Positions 1-9,291 of a stretch of DNA of 64,000 nucleotides are shown here, in pieces. Location: NCBI GenBank assembly GCA_030656145.1, contig JAUSOF010000033.1:1-64000 (forward strand), in the 5' to 3' direction. The notes under the pieces are model-generated. The model was not told where the DNA came from and ran no database searches. It saw only the letters and a program-made list of their open reading frames with translations. The stretch is from Pseudomonas sp. Lineage in GTDB: Bacteria; Pseudomonadota; Gammaproteobacteria; Pseudomonadales; Pseudomonadaceae. The position numbers and the translations under genes are program-made. Within the stretch, counting starts at the first letter, position 1. The number at the start of each line of letters is the position of its first letter.

Positions 1-486
1 GCGCAGGTTGTCTTCCAGCACGTAGTAACTGCCGTCGCCATCGCGCACCAGGTCGACCCCGGCGATATGCGCATACCGGTCGCGGTGCAGATTCAAACCC
101 TGCATGGCGATCTGGTAGCCCTCGTTGGCCAGCACCTGTTCGGCGGGAAAGATCCCCGCTTTGAGGATGCGCTGATCGTGGTAGATGTCGGCTAGAAACA
201 TGTTCAGCGCCTGCACGCGCTGGATACAGCCGCGCTCGATCATTCGCCATTCACTCGCAGGAATACTGCGCGGGATGGTGTCGAAGGGGATCAGCCGCTC
301 GGTTCCCTGCTCATCGCCATACAGGGTGAAGGTGATGCCGGCGCGGTGAAACAGCAGATCTGCCTCGCGGCGGCGCTGCGCCAATTGCTCTGGCGGGATA
401 GCTTCCAGCCAGCGGGCAAACTCTAAATAATGCGGGCGACACTTACCCTGTGCATCGTACATTTCATCGTAGTACTTGCGATCCAT
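1..486 (-). CDS. Circularly permuted type 2 ATP-grasp protein, N-terminal part (runs off window)
   Basis: I translated this by hand from the reverse strand; it is not in the ORF track because it has no stop inside the window. It begins MDRKYYDEMYD and continues without a stop to base 1, giving the first 162 residues. Segments such as IPFDTIPRSIP, FLADIYHDQRILKAG and YYVLEDNLR are typical of the DUF404/DUF407 circularly permuted ATP-grasp family, usually about 470 residues. Members are commonly followed by an alpha-E protein and a transglutaminase and are thought to form peptide or amide bonds on an unknown substrate. The family call is good; the substrate is unknown. Confidence 0.85.
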   Translation of the reverse strand, partial: MDRKYYDEMYDAQGKCRPHYLEFARWLEAIPPEQLAQRRREADLLFHRAGITFTLYGDEQGTERLIPFDTIPRSIPASEWRMIERGCIQRVQALNMFLADIYHDQRILKAGIFPAEQVLANEGYQIAMQGLNLHRDRYAHIAGVDLVRDGDGSYYVLEDNLR

Positions 487-963
487 ACCGCATTCCTCAT
501 CCGCTGATACCGGTCACTATCGCAAATCGACAAGCCCGTGCCATCTAGAAATTTGCTTTATTTGGCAAAGTTTAGAATTCGCAAAAAATAGTGCGGCATT
601 TTCTCATCGTCAGTTGTCACAGATCATTATTTAGCCGCGCGGCACAAGTCGACTTATGTCGAGGCGCGAGCATGGCCTGGCTGGCTGGGCGTCGAGTTGC
701 AACATCGTGCGTTGCTGCAGATCCAGGTTGCTGACTGGTAGCTGAAGTTGTACGTAGGTGCTCGCAATGGTCGCGCCAAAAATGGACTTCCATGCCGCTT
801 ATGCCACGCCCCGCAGTGTTGTTATTGCACCTAGTTGGTTGAACTGTTCAGCAGTCAATTGAGCCGTTATTAAGTTGCACTGGAGAGGTGTGGCATCACA
901 TGGCCAGCGTGCAATTGTCAGAAGGCCAGCGTTACACTGCAACGCGAACACAAGGTAGCGATC
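487..963. other. Intergenic gap, no gene seen
   Basis: This 477-base gap separates the divergent ATP-grasp and cheBR-type genes. The part around 540-640 is clearly AT-richer than its surroundings and includes a short imperfect inverted repeat (TTTGC at 552-556, GCAAA at 565-569). Both promoters probably lie here, but I see no convincing -35/-10 pair or operator. The 80-aa minus-strand ORF at its right edge overlaps the next gene and is treated as a shadow. Confidence 0.5.
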
Positions 964-3900
964 ATGGCTAAAAGAAAAACAATCTCTGCGCAAGAATCGA
1001 AAGATGCGCGCACTGCTAAAGGCCCGCTGGCCACTGTCCAAACGCCAGAAGATACGTCGGTGGACAATGCCTGCTCTTTCCCTATTGTCGGGATTGGTGC
1101 CTCAGCCGGTGGCTTGGCTGCGTTTGAGGCGTTTTTCTCCGGTATGCCGACCGATACCAACCCCAATATGGCCTTTGTGTTGGTCCAGCACTTGGCGCCG
1201 GACCACAAAAGCATGCTCACGGATCTGATCCGACGCTTCACACGCATGCAGGTCTTCGAAGTGATGGATGGCATGCAGATACAGCTCAACTGCGCCTACA
1301 TAATCCCGCCCAATCACGACATGGCCTTTATCAACGGCACCTTGCAGCTACTTTCACCGACCGAGCCTCGTGGCCAGCGCCTGCCCATCGATTTTTTCTT
1401 CCGTTCGCTAGCCCTCGACCAACGAGAGCGGGCCATAGGCATTGTGCTGTCGGGTACAGGCAGCGATGGCACCTTGGGCGTTCGCGCGATCAAGGCCGAG
1501 GGCGGAATGGTCATGGCTCAGGATCCCGACTCTGCTGAGTTCGATGGTATGCCGCGCAGTGCGATTGCCACCGGGCTGGTCGATTACGTTTTGCCACCAG
1601 CCGAGATGCCGGTACAGCTCATGGCGTACCGTGCACATGCCTTCGGTAAACCGCCGCTGTTAGCCAGCATCCCGATATCCAAGGCCGAAGATGCCCTGAA
1701 AAAGATCTTCATTGCGCTGCGCACTCATGTGGGTCATGACTTTTCACAGTACAAGCCGAGCACCATCTTGCGCCGTATTGAACGACGCATGGCGGTTCAT
1801 CAGATCGAACATATCGACAGCTACGTCAAGTATCTGCACCAAACTCCCCGCGAGGTGGAGGCGCTATTCCGTGACCTGTTGATCGGTGTGACCAACTTCT
1901 TCCGTGATCCAGCTGCCTTCAAGGCGCTTGAGGAGCTGGTCATTCCCCAACTCTTCGCCAGTAATCCGCCTGGATCAGCGATCAGGGTATGGTCAACCGG
2001 CTGCTCAACCGGCGAGGAGGCATACTCGCTGGCCATCCTCCTGCAGGAACACCGGGAAACACTCAAGCAGGATTACACGCTTCAGGTCTTCGCCACCGAC
2101 ATAGACAGTCGAGCGATTGCCACGGCTCGCGCCGGCATTTATCCGGCCAGTATGGCCGTCGACATAAGCCCCGAACGGCTCAAGCGGTTTTTTAGCCTTG
2201 AGCCCGACGGCAGCGGTTATCGCATTCACAAAAGCATTCGCGACATGCTGGTTTTTTCCGAGCAGGACCTGATCAAGGATCCGCCGTTTTCCAGGCTGGA
2301 TTTGATTTGTTGCCGCAACTTGCTGATTTATTTGGGCGCGGAGCTGCAGAAGAAAATCATTCCGTTATTTCACTACGCACTCAAGCCTGGTGGGGTCTTG
2401 TTTCTCGGAACCTCGGAAGGGGTAGGCGACTTTGATGATCTGTTCGATGTACTCGATCGCAAATCCAAGCTGTACCAGCGTAAGGAAGACTTCAGTGGCA
2501 TGCGACGCACATTCCTCAGCCGTTTTCTGTCCCCGATGACCGCAGTCGACATGACAAACGTTACGCGCCCCCCGGGCGGAAGCAAGGCTGTTTTTCCGAG
2601 TAAATTACCGTTGCGCGAGATAACCGAGCAGGTGCTCTTGCAGCATCTGGTGGCTGTTGCAGCGCTGATCAACGCCCAGGGCGACATTCTTTATCTGCAT
2701 GGCCGCAGTGGCATGTACCTGGAGCCTGCGCCGGGTGAGGCGGGCATTAACAATATTCTGAAGATGGCGCGCGAGGGCCTGCGCTCCAGCCTGGCAACCA
2801 GCCTGCATAAAGCGGCTGCCAACAAAGAGACGATCCGGGTCAAATCACTGCAGGTTAAAACCAATGGTCATTTTACCCCGGTCAACCTGACTGTTTGCCC
2901 AGTGAAATCGGGGCCTGCTGCAACCTTGGAAGCCTCTCTGTTCCTGGTCGTATTGGAGGAAGTGCCAACCCTGGCTTCGCCTCTGACGTCACAGCTTGTC
3001 GTGCAGGCCGATACGCCTGCTGAGCGTGGCGGTGACATGGACGCGCGCCTCGAGTCGCTCAAGCAGGAGCTGCAAAGCAAGGAAGACTACCTGCAAAGTA
3101 CGATAGAGGCGCTGGAAACCTCTGCCGAGGAACTCAAGTCCTCCAACGAGGAAATGCAGTCGGTCAATGAAGAGTTGCAGTCCACCAACGAAGAACTGGA
3201 AACCTCCAAGGAGGAGCTGCAATCGGTCAACGAGGAACTGGCCACCATCAATGCCGAGCTGCAGACCAAGGTGCTCGAGTTGTCGCAGGCTAACAACGAC
3301 ATGAATAACCTGCTGGCAGGCACCGGCATCGGTACGGTGTTTGTCGATCTGAATTTGCGAATTCTGCGCTTCACCCCGGCAGCATCACGGATCATCAATC
3401 TCATTCCCAGCGATGTCGGCCGCCCGGTCGGCCATATAGCCTCCAATCTGCTTGGCTATGACCGGCTGGTGACCGACGTCAAGGCGGTGCTGGATACCTT
3501 GACCCCCAAAGAGATTGATGTGCAAACCGTGGAAGGGCGCTGGTACAAGATGCGCATTCTGCCGTATCGCACCCTGGATAATGTGATCGAAGGCGCGGTG
3601 ATCACCTACGTCGATATCAATGAACACGAGACGCTGCGCCTCAACGAAGAGCGTTATCGACTGGCGGCCAAAGCCGCGCGGGACGTCATCTGGGATTGGG
3701 ACATCATCAAGGGCGAGCAGCGCTGGAACGAGGCGGGCATCTCGTTATTCGGCTGGACCGATATCGTCTCGGCCCCGCAATCGACCACCTGGTGGCTAGA
3801 ACGCCTGCATCCGCAGGATCGCCAGCGGGTAAACGATGGCATCCAAGCTGCGGTAGCAGATAGTTCACGCACGCATTGGGACGACGAGTATCGCTTTCGT

Positions 3901-4383
3901 AAAGTCGATGGTACCTATGCGGTTGTGCTCGATCGTGGTTTTGTCCTGCGCAATGAACGCGGGCAGGCTATCCGCATGATCGGCGCCATGCTCAATATTT
4001 CCGAGCGCAAACAGGCCGAGGATGCGCTACGGCTTAACCAGGAGCGTCTGCGAGTGGCCTTGGAGGCTACGTCTGTCGTGATCTTCAACCAGGACCAGGC
4101 ATTGCGCTATACATGGATCTACAATGCAAAATCAGCGGTACCAGCGGAGCTTTTTTTGGGTAAGACCGATGCCGAGTTGTTGCCGGCAGAGGCGGCAACC
4201 TACCTGACGACAATCAAGCAGCAGGTTCTGGCGCGCGGGGAGGGTGCCCGGCTGCGGGTTCAGACCAATATCTATGGCGAGACGGCCCCCTGTGACTTGA
4301 CCGTTGAACCGCTGCGCGATGATGCAGGCGTGATCATCGGCATCACGGGCGCAGTGGTTGAAGTTACTGATCAGCAGCATTAG
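964..4383 (+). CDS. CheB-CheR-PAS chemotaxis-type methylesterase/methyltransferase fusion
   Basis: This 1139-aa protein combines three modules. A CheB-type methylesterase domain (about 40-225) carries GIGASAGG with the nucleophilic serine near residue 47, the histidine-region motif HLAPDHKS and LSGTGSDGT. A CheR methyltransferase domain (about 250-500) has the SAM-binding WSTGCSTGEEAYS. A glutamate-rich heptad coiled coil (about 690-780, repeated SxNEELQS units) leads into two or three PAS domains to the C-terminus. No receiver or histidine-kinase domain is visible, unlike the longer hybrid versions. Such proteins probably modify receptors or feed a two-component pathway; the target is unknown. 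The next gene, 105 bases downstream, is another PAS signalling protein. The ribosome site (AAGGT) is weak. Confidence 0.92.
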   Translation: MAKRKTISAQESKDARTAKGPLATVQTPEDTSVDNACSFPIVGIGASAGGLAAFEAFFSGMPTDTNPNMAFVLVQHLAPDHKSMLTDLIRRFTRMQVFEVMDGMQIQLNCAYIIPPNHDMAFINGTLQLLSPTEPRGQRLPIDFFFRSLALDQRERAIGIVLSGTGSDGTLGVRAIKAEGGMVMAQDPDSAEFDGMPRSAIATGLVDYVLPPAEMPVQLMAYRAHAFGKPPLLASIPISKAEDALKKIFIALRTHVGHDFSQYKPSTILRRIERRMAVHQIEHIDSYVKYLHQTPREVEALFRDLLIGVTNFFRDPAAFKALEELVIPQLFASNPPGSAIRVWSTGCSTGEEAYSLAILLQEHRETLKQDYTLQVFATDIDSRAIATARAGIYPASMAVDISPERLKRFFSLEPDGSGYRIHKSIRDMLVFSEQDLIKDPPFSRLDLICCRNLLIYLGAELQKKIIPLFHYALKPGGVLFLGTSEGVGDFDDLFDVLDRKSKLYQRKEDFSGMRRTFLSRFLSPMTAVDMTNVTRPPGGSKAVFPSKLPLREITEQVLLQHLVAVAALINAQGDILYLHGRSGMYLEPAPGEAGINNILKMAREGLRSSLATSLHKAAANKETIRVKSLQVKTNGHFTPVNLTVCPVKSGPAATLEASLFLVVLEEVPTLASPLTSQLVVQADTPAERGGDMDARLESLKQELQSKEDYLQSTIEALETSAEELKSSNEEMQSVNEELQSTNEELETSKEELQSVNEELATINAELQTKVLELSQANNDMNNLLAGTGIGTVFVDLNLRILRFTPAASRIINLIPSDVGRPVGHIASNLLGYDRLVTDVKAVLDTLTPKEIDVQTVEGRWYKMRILPYRTLDNVIEGAVITYVDINEHETLRLNEERYRLAAKAARDVIWDWDIIKGEQRWNEAGISLFGWTDIVSAPQSTTWWLERLHPQDRQRVNDGIQAAVADSSRTHWDDEYRFRKVDGTYAVVLDRGFVLRNERGQAIRMIGAMLNISERKQAEDALRLNQERLRVALEATSVVIFNQDQALRYTWIYNAKSAVPAELFLGKTDAELLPAEAATYLTTIKQQVLARGEGARLRVQTNIYGETAPCDLTVEPLRDDAGVIIGITGAVVEVTDQQH

Positions 4384-4488
4384 GACTCGCGGTTGTGGAC
4401 ATACTCAGCGTCATGGTGAGCGCTGTTTCCCGGGTTCCTAGTATGCGTAAGGCCAAACCCACACATCCAGGCTGAGTAAGGGCTGCTG

Positions 4489-7485
4489 ATGAAAGACAAG
4501 GATACGCGACAGGAAAAAATGTCCACGCTGGTGGGTGCGGGGACGTTGCTGCGGCAAATGGCGGAAGAAATAATCGGCGATCAGAGGGAGGCACCGCAAG
4601 ATCAGGTGCAACACATGTCTGCAGAAGCGGTACAGCAGGCTCTGCATGAGTTACGTGTGCACCAGATCGAACTGGAGATGCAGAACGAGGAGTTACGCCA
4701 GGCACAGGCAAAGATCGAGGATGCCAAAGAGCGCTATTTCGATCTTTATGACCTGGCTCCGGTGGGCTACCTGACCCTCAGTGTGCAAGGGACTATTCTT
4801 CAGGCCAATCTTACGTCTACGCATCTATTGAACGTGGTGCGTGCAGACCTGATCAAGCATCCGATCACGCGTTTCATTTTTCGCGACGATCAGGACATTT
4901 TCTACCAGCTGCGAAAACAGCTGATTGCCACAGGCGAACCACAGACGTGCGAACTACGCATGGTCAAAAGCAGTGGCGCGCCACTGTGGGCGCACCTGGA
5001 TGCCACCAAATCAGAAGATGAAAACGGTGCGCCGGCCCTGCGCCTTGTTGTGAGTGACTTCAGTGCGCGCAAGTCTGTAGAAGATGCGTTGCAGGAGAGC
5101 TATCAGGCGCTGCAGAGTATTCTGGACGCGACCCTCGACGGCTTTTGGCGCGTCGATATCCACGGCAATATCCTCGATGTGAATCCGGCGTACTGCGAAC
5201 TTTCGGGTTATACCCGCGAAGAACTGCTGAAGATGAACATCATCGACCTGGAGCAGAGCGAATGCGCCGCCGCCTCGGCGCAACAAACGCTCAGCCTGAT
5301 AGAAACCGGTCACGGGCAGTTCGAGTCCGTGCATCGTCGTAAGGACGGATCCATTTGGCAGGTCGAGGTCAGCAGCACGTTTCGCGATGCAGCCGGCGGG
5401 CAGGTTTTTGTGTTTCTGCGTGATATCTCCAAGCGTAAACAAGCCGAAGAAAAACTCCAGCTTGCGGCCAGCGTGTTCTCGCATTCGCGTGAAGGCATCA
5501 TGATTACCGCAGCCGATGGCAGCATCATTAATGTAAATGCCGCGTTTACCCGGATTACCGGCTATAGCCGCGAGGAAGCCGTAGGGAAAACCCCGCACTT
5601 TCTCAGTTCGGGCCGTCATACAGGCGAATTTTACGAGACCATGTGGCAGAGCTTGAACCAGAAAGGCCACTGGTACGGTGAGATCTGGAACCGGCGTAAA
5701 AATGGCGAAATATATGCCGAGATGCAAACAATCAGTAGCGTGCGCGACTCCAGCGGTGACGTTGTACAGTACGTTGCGCTGTTCTCTGACATCACCGAAA
5801 TCAAGGCGCACCAGAGCCGGCTCGAACATATCGCACACTACGATGCGCTGACCTCGTTGCCCAACCGCGTGCTCTTGGCCGACCGCTTGCGACATGCCAT
5901 TGTTCAGGCCCAGCGGCGAGGACAGCTGCTGGAGGTGGTTTACCTGGACCTCGACGGTTTCAAGGCAATCAATGACACGCACGGCCATGAGGCTGGCGAC
6001 AAGTTGCTGATTGCCCTGTCGGCCACCATGAAACAGGCCCTGCGCGAGTGCGACACCCTCGCTCGAATTGGCGGCGACGAATTCGTTGCGGTGTTGGTCG
6101 ATCTGCCGGATGTAGCTACCAGTATGCCGATGCTCAGCCGGCTGCTCGCTGCGGCGGCACAAGTGGTACATGTGGGCGATCTTACCTTGCAGGTGTCTGC
6201 CAGCATGGGCGTTACCTTCTGTCCGCAACAGGAAGAGGTCGACGCCGATCAGCTGCTGCGTCAAGCGGATCAGGCCATGTATCAGGCCAAGCTGTCGGGC
6301 AAGAACCGCCTGCACTTCTTCGATGTCGAGCAGGATCGCTGTGTGCGTGGCCACCACGAGAGCCTGGAGCACATTCGCCTGGCACTGGCCGAACGCGAGT
6401 TCGTCCTGCATTACCAACCCAAGGTGAATATGCGCACCGGCGAGGTTATCGGTGTCGAGGCGCTGATCCGCTGGCTACATCCTCAACGTGGGCTGCTGGC
6501 TCCTGCGGTATTTTTACCGGTGATTGAGGATCATCTACTGGCGATCGAGATCGGTGAGTGGGCCATCAACCAAGCCCTGAGCCAGATGGAAGCGTGGCTC
6601 AAGGTCGGGCTGGACATGGAAGTCAGTGTCAATATTGGTGCTCGCCAGTTGCAGCAGAAGAACTTTGTCGAGCGTCTGCGCGCCATTCTTCAGGCGCACC
6701 CGCGAGTCAGCCCTTCGCGCCTGCAGTTGGAGATTCTGGAAACCAGCGCATTGGAAGATGTCGCCCACGTATTTCAGGTGATCGAGGCGTGCCGCGGGTT
6801 TGGGGTGATGTTCGCACTGGATGATTTTGGAACAGGTTATTCCTCACTCACCTACCTGAAGCATCTGCCGGTGGCCATGCTAAAAATCGACCAGAGCTTC
6901 GTCCTGGGCATGCTTGACGACCCGGATGACTTGTCGATTCTCAAGGGCGTGGTGGGTCTGGCCAGCGCCTTCCGCCTCAAGGTCATTGCCGAGGGGGTTG
7001 AAAGCCCAGAGCATGGCGCCCTGTTGTTGCAACTGGGTTGCGAGCAAGCCCAAGGGTTCGGCATCGCCCCACCGATGCCGGCAGATGAACTGCCCAGTTG
7101 GGTGGCGACCTGGTGGCAGCGCTCGGGTTGGTGCAATCTGCCATTGGCAAGCGAAGAAGATTTATCGCGACTGATTGCTCGTGTTGAACTGCGCGCCTGG
7201 TTCAAGTCGACGGATAACTACATCAAGGGTGAACGTGCAACCCCTCCGTCACTGGACAGGCAGCAGAGTTACTTCGCGCAGTGGTTGCAAGGCGACGGCC
7301 ATGATTGTCATCTCACGCATCCATCGTTTGCGGCTATCACCGAGTTGCATGCGCAGATTTATACCTTGACCAGCGACCTCTGCGAGCTGCATGCCAAGGG
7401 GCGAGGCGCGCAGGTACAGGCAATGCTAGGCACACTTCATGACTTGCAGGATGCCTTGCTCAAGCAATTGAACGCATTATCCTGA
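4489..7485 (+). CDS. PAS-GGDEF-EAL cyclic-di-GMP turnover protein
   Basis: This 998-aa protein appears to have three PAS sensor domains (about 80-200, 205-320 and 325-440), then a diguanylate cyclase domain with intact GGDEF at 528-532 and an EAL phosphodiesterase domain with EAL at 657-659, DDFGTGYSS, KIDQSF and AEGVES. An RECD motif five residues before GGDEF matches the product-inhibition I-site. Both catalytic sites therefore look usable, so net synthesis or degradation cannot be predicted. The C-terminal 120 residues resemble a degenerate CZB-like helical domain without clear zinc ligands. No transmembrane segment is obvious, suggesting a cytoplasmic sensor. It probably shares a transcript or function with the upstream CheB-CheR protein. 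Confidence 0.92.
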   Translation: MKDKDTRQEKMSTLVGAGTLLRQMAEEIIGDQREAPQDQVQHMSAEAVQQALHELRVHQIELEMQNEELRQAQAKIEDAKERYFDLYDLAPVGYLTLSVQGTILQANLTSTHLLNVVRADLIKHPITRFIFRDDQDIFYQLRKQLIATGEPQTCELRMVKSSGAPLWAHLDATKSEDENGAPALRLVVSDFSARKSVEDALQESYQALQSILDATLDGFWRVDIHGNILDVNPAYCELSGYTREELLKMNIIDLEQSECAAASAQQTLSLIETGHGQFESVHRRKDGSIWQVEVSSTFRDAAGGQVFVFLRDISKRKQAEEKLQLAASVFSHSREGIMITAADGSIINVNAAFTRITGYSREEAVGKTPHFLSSGRHTGEFYETMWQSLNQKGHWYGEIWNRRKNGEIYAEMQTISSVRDSSGDVVQYVALFSDITEIKAHQSRLEHIAHYDALTSLPNRVLLADRLRHAIVQAQRRGQLLEVVYLDLDGFKAINDTHGHEAGDKLLIALSATMKQALRECDTLARIGGDEFVAVLVDLPDVATSMPMLSRLLAAAAQVVHVGDLTLQVSASMGVTFCPQQEEVDADQLLRQADQAMYQAKLSGKNRLHFFDVEQDRCVRGHHESLEHIRLALAEREFVLHYQPKVNMRTGEVIGVEALIRWLHPQRGLLAPAVFLPVIEDHLLAIEIGEWAINQALSQMEAWLKVGLDMEVSVNIGARQLQQKNFVERLRAILQAHPRVSPSRLQLEILETSALEDVAHVFQVIEACRGFGVMFALDDFGTGYSSLTYLKHLPVAMLKIDQSFVLGMLDDPDDLSILKGVVGLASAFRLKVIAEGVESPEHGALLLQLGCEQAQGFGIAPPMPADELPSWVATWWQRSGWCNLPLASEEDLSRLIARVELRAWFKSTDNYIKGERATPPSLDRQQSYFAQWLQGDGHDCHLTHPSFAAITELHAQIYTLTSDLCELHAKGRGAQVQAMLGTLHDLQDALLKQLNALS

Positions 7486-7889
7486 GCGCGTGAAGTATAA
7501 ATGTCAGCCAGCCCTACAGCGTGCGGGGCTGGCTGCAGACCCCGATCAGGAGGGCGTAGAACGCTACACGCCGTGCAAAAGGTTATCTGTGGGCACCAAT
7601 TGGCCAGGTTGAATCAATGGTCATTTCGATGATCCAGCGCAGCTCGCCAGACAATTTTTCCCCTACCCTGACAGCGACTAATTGATGCTCTGACAGAGCA
7701 GATGCACATCTTTACGGCTGTGTAGATTCGGCAGCTGCAAGGCGTTCTGTGTGCAGAGGCGGAGCCAAATGACCCTGCCAGATTCTGCAGCCCACGCGCC
7801 GAGATAGCCGCAACAGGTGGGATTATTTCACAGCCTCTTAGAGCAGCCTGATAGACTTATTTTGTATTTGTCCACTTTCAAGGAGTCCC
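7486..7889. other. Intergenic gap with a hairpin, otherwise nothing recognised
   Basis: The 404-base gap before galU starts with a 10-bp perfect stem (CAGCCAGCCC at 7505-7514, GGGCTGGCTG at 7526-7535). It has no downstream T-run, so it is a weak terminator candidate for the GGDEF-EAL gene at best. The rest probably holds the galU promoter; I could not assign promoter boxes. An AAGGAG ribosome site precedes galU. Confidence 0.4.
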
Positions 7890-8729
7890 ATGATCAAGAA
7901 ATGCTTGTTCCCAGCCGCCGGTTACGGCACGCGCTTTCTACCTGCAACCAAGGCCATGCCCAAGGAAATGTTGCCGATAGTGAACAAGCCACTGATCCAG
8001 TATGGCGTCGAAGAGGCGCTTGAAGCTGGGCTGACGGAGATCGCCATGGTCACCGGCCGTGGCAAGCGTTCACTGGAAGATCACTTCGACATCAGCTACG
8101 AACTTGAACAACAAATCCGCGATACCGACAAGGAAAAATACCTGACCGGCATCCGGCGCCTGATCAACGAGTGCACCTTCGCGTATACCCGCCAAGTTGA
8201 AATGAAAGGCCTCGGTCATGCGATTCTCACCGCGCAGCCATTGATCGGCGATGAGGCATTTGCCGTGGTACTGGCCGATGACTTGTGCCTGAACCTGGAA
8301 GGCGACGGCGTATTGACCCAAATGGTCAAACTGTACAACCAGTTCCGCTGTTCGATTGTCGCCATCCAGGAAGTGCCGCCGGAGGAGACCCACAAATACG
8401 GCGTAATCGCGGGCGAGATGATTCGCGACGACATCTACCGGGTAAACAGCATGGTCGAAAAGCCCAAGCCCGAAGATGCGCCGTCCAATCTGGCAATCAT
8501 CGGTCGTTACATCCTCACCCCGGATATCTTTGACATCATCAAAGACACTCCGCCGGGCAAGGGCGGTGAAATCCAGATCACCGATGCGCTGATGAAGCAG
8601 GCCCAGAACGGCTGTGTGTTGGCCTATAAGTTCAAGGGGCAGCGCTTCGACTGCGGCGGCGCGGAAGGCTATATCGACGCGACCAATTTCTGTTTCGAGA
8701 ATTTCTACAAGGCCGGCAAGGTTTCATGA
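7890..8729 (+). CDS. galU: UTP-glucose-1-phosphate uridylyltransferase
   Basis: This 279-aa protein has the family's usual length. It makes UDP-glucose from UTP and glucose-1-phosphate in the cytoplasm, supplying LPS core, exopolysaccharide and glucan synthesis. The N-terminal nucleotide-binding signature PAAGYGTRFLPATKAMPKEM and the later motifs EKPKPEDAPSN and RFDCGG are intact. An AAGGAG ribosome site lies seven bases upstream and a strong terminator follows. The UDP-glucose it makes is the expected donor for the cyclic glucan synthase at 17.6-26 kb. The order galU-VOC-gor is conserved in pseudomonads. Confidence 0.97.
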   Translation: MIKKCLFPAAGYGTRFLPATKAMPKEMLPIVNKPLIQYGVEEALEAGLTEIAMVTGRGKRSLEDHFDISYELEQQIRDTDKEKYLTGIRRLINECTFAYTRQVEMKGLGHAILTAQPLIGDEAFAVVLADDLCLNLEGDGVLTQMVKLYNQFRCSIVAIQEVPPEETHKYGVIAGEMIRDDIYRVNSMVEKPKPEDAPSNLAIIGRYILTPDIFDIIKDTPPGKGGEIQITDALMKQAQNGCVLAYKFKGQRFDCGGAEGYIDATNFCFENFYKAGKVS

Positions 8730-8747
8730 GCCAGTAGTGCAGTGTAC

Positions 8748-8771
8748 AAGCCACCCTCGGGTGGCTTTTTT
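8748..8771 (+). terminator. Rho-independent terminator of galU
   Basis: A nine-base stem AAGCCACCC / GGGTGGCTT with a two-base loop runs straight into a T-run, 18 bases after the galU stop codon. It lies just before the 3' end of the convergent VOC gene. Confidence 0.9.
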
Positions 8772-8774
8772 ACG

Positions 8775-9197
8775 TCAGGGGATCGGCATCGCCTCCGCCC
8801 CCGGGCCCAGTGGTTGGCCGTAGCTGAACTCGACAAAGTTGCCGGCAGGATCACGCAATCCGCAGTAATAGCCGACAGGGTAGGGCTCGTCGCGTGGTGC
8901 CCAGATCAGGCAGCCAGCCTTGTGCGCCTGGGCTGCGACCCTGTCGACCTGCTCACGGCTGTCCACGGCAAAGCCGAAATGGCTGTAATCGTCTGCGGCC
9001 AGCTGCCGGTCCTGACCGCCGGGCATGATCACGAAGATGAAGGTGTGTTCTTTGCCGGGCTCGGCCATCCAGACAATACGTGAACCCTTGCCCGCACGCT
9101 GGTGGACAACCTGCATGCCGCAGAACTCGGAATAGAAGGCCACGCAGGCATCCAGGTCCGGCACATGCAAAGCCAAATGGGTAAGGGTAGGGCGCAT
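8775..9197 (-). CDS. VOC (glyoxalase/dioxygenase superfamily) protein
   Basis: This 140-aa protein has the paired beta-alpha-beta-beta-beta layout of the vicinal oxygen chelate superfamily, opening with LTHLALHVPDLDACVAFY and ending with a module containing RDPAGNFVEFSYG. Candidate metal ligands are the early histidine, the internal histidine in YSHFGFAV and the glutamate in NFVEF. The family includes lactoylglutathione lyases and ring-cleavage enzymes; the substrate cannot be told from sequence. A good AGAGGAG ribosome site supports the start. It lies divergent to gor, as in other pseudomonads. Confidence 0.88.
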   Translation of the reverse strand: MRPTLTHLALHVPDLDACVAFYSEFCGMQVVHQRAGKGSRIVWMAEPGKEHTFIFVIMPGGQDRQLAADDYSHFGFAVDSREQVDRVAAQAHKAGCLIWAPRDEPYPVGYYCGLRDPAGNFVEFSYGQPLGPGAEAMPIP

Positions 9198-9291
9198 GGC
9201 GTTTCTCCTCTTGGCGATGTTTCAAGCTTAGGCCTAACACAGGGACGAGGTACAACTGGGTTATGCTTGCGGCCTGCCAAGGAGACTGACC

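Noticed and set aside
799-1041. 80-aa minus-strand ORF overlapping the start of the CheB-CheR gene
   Set aside because: It overlaps the start of a strong gene, lacks a ribosome site and has no coherent features.
5011-6417. 468-aa minus-strand ORF within the PAS-GGDEF-EAL gene
   Set aside because: It is antisense to conserved PAS and GGDEF coding sequence and shows no domain of its own.
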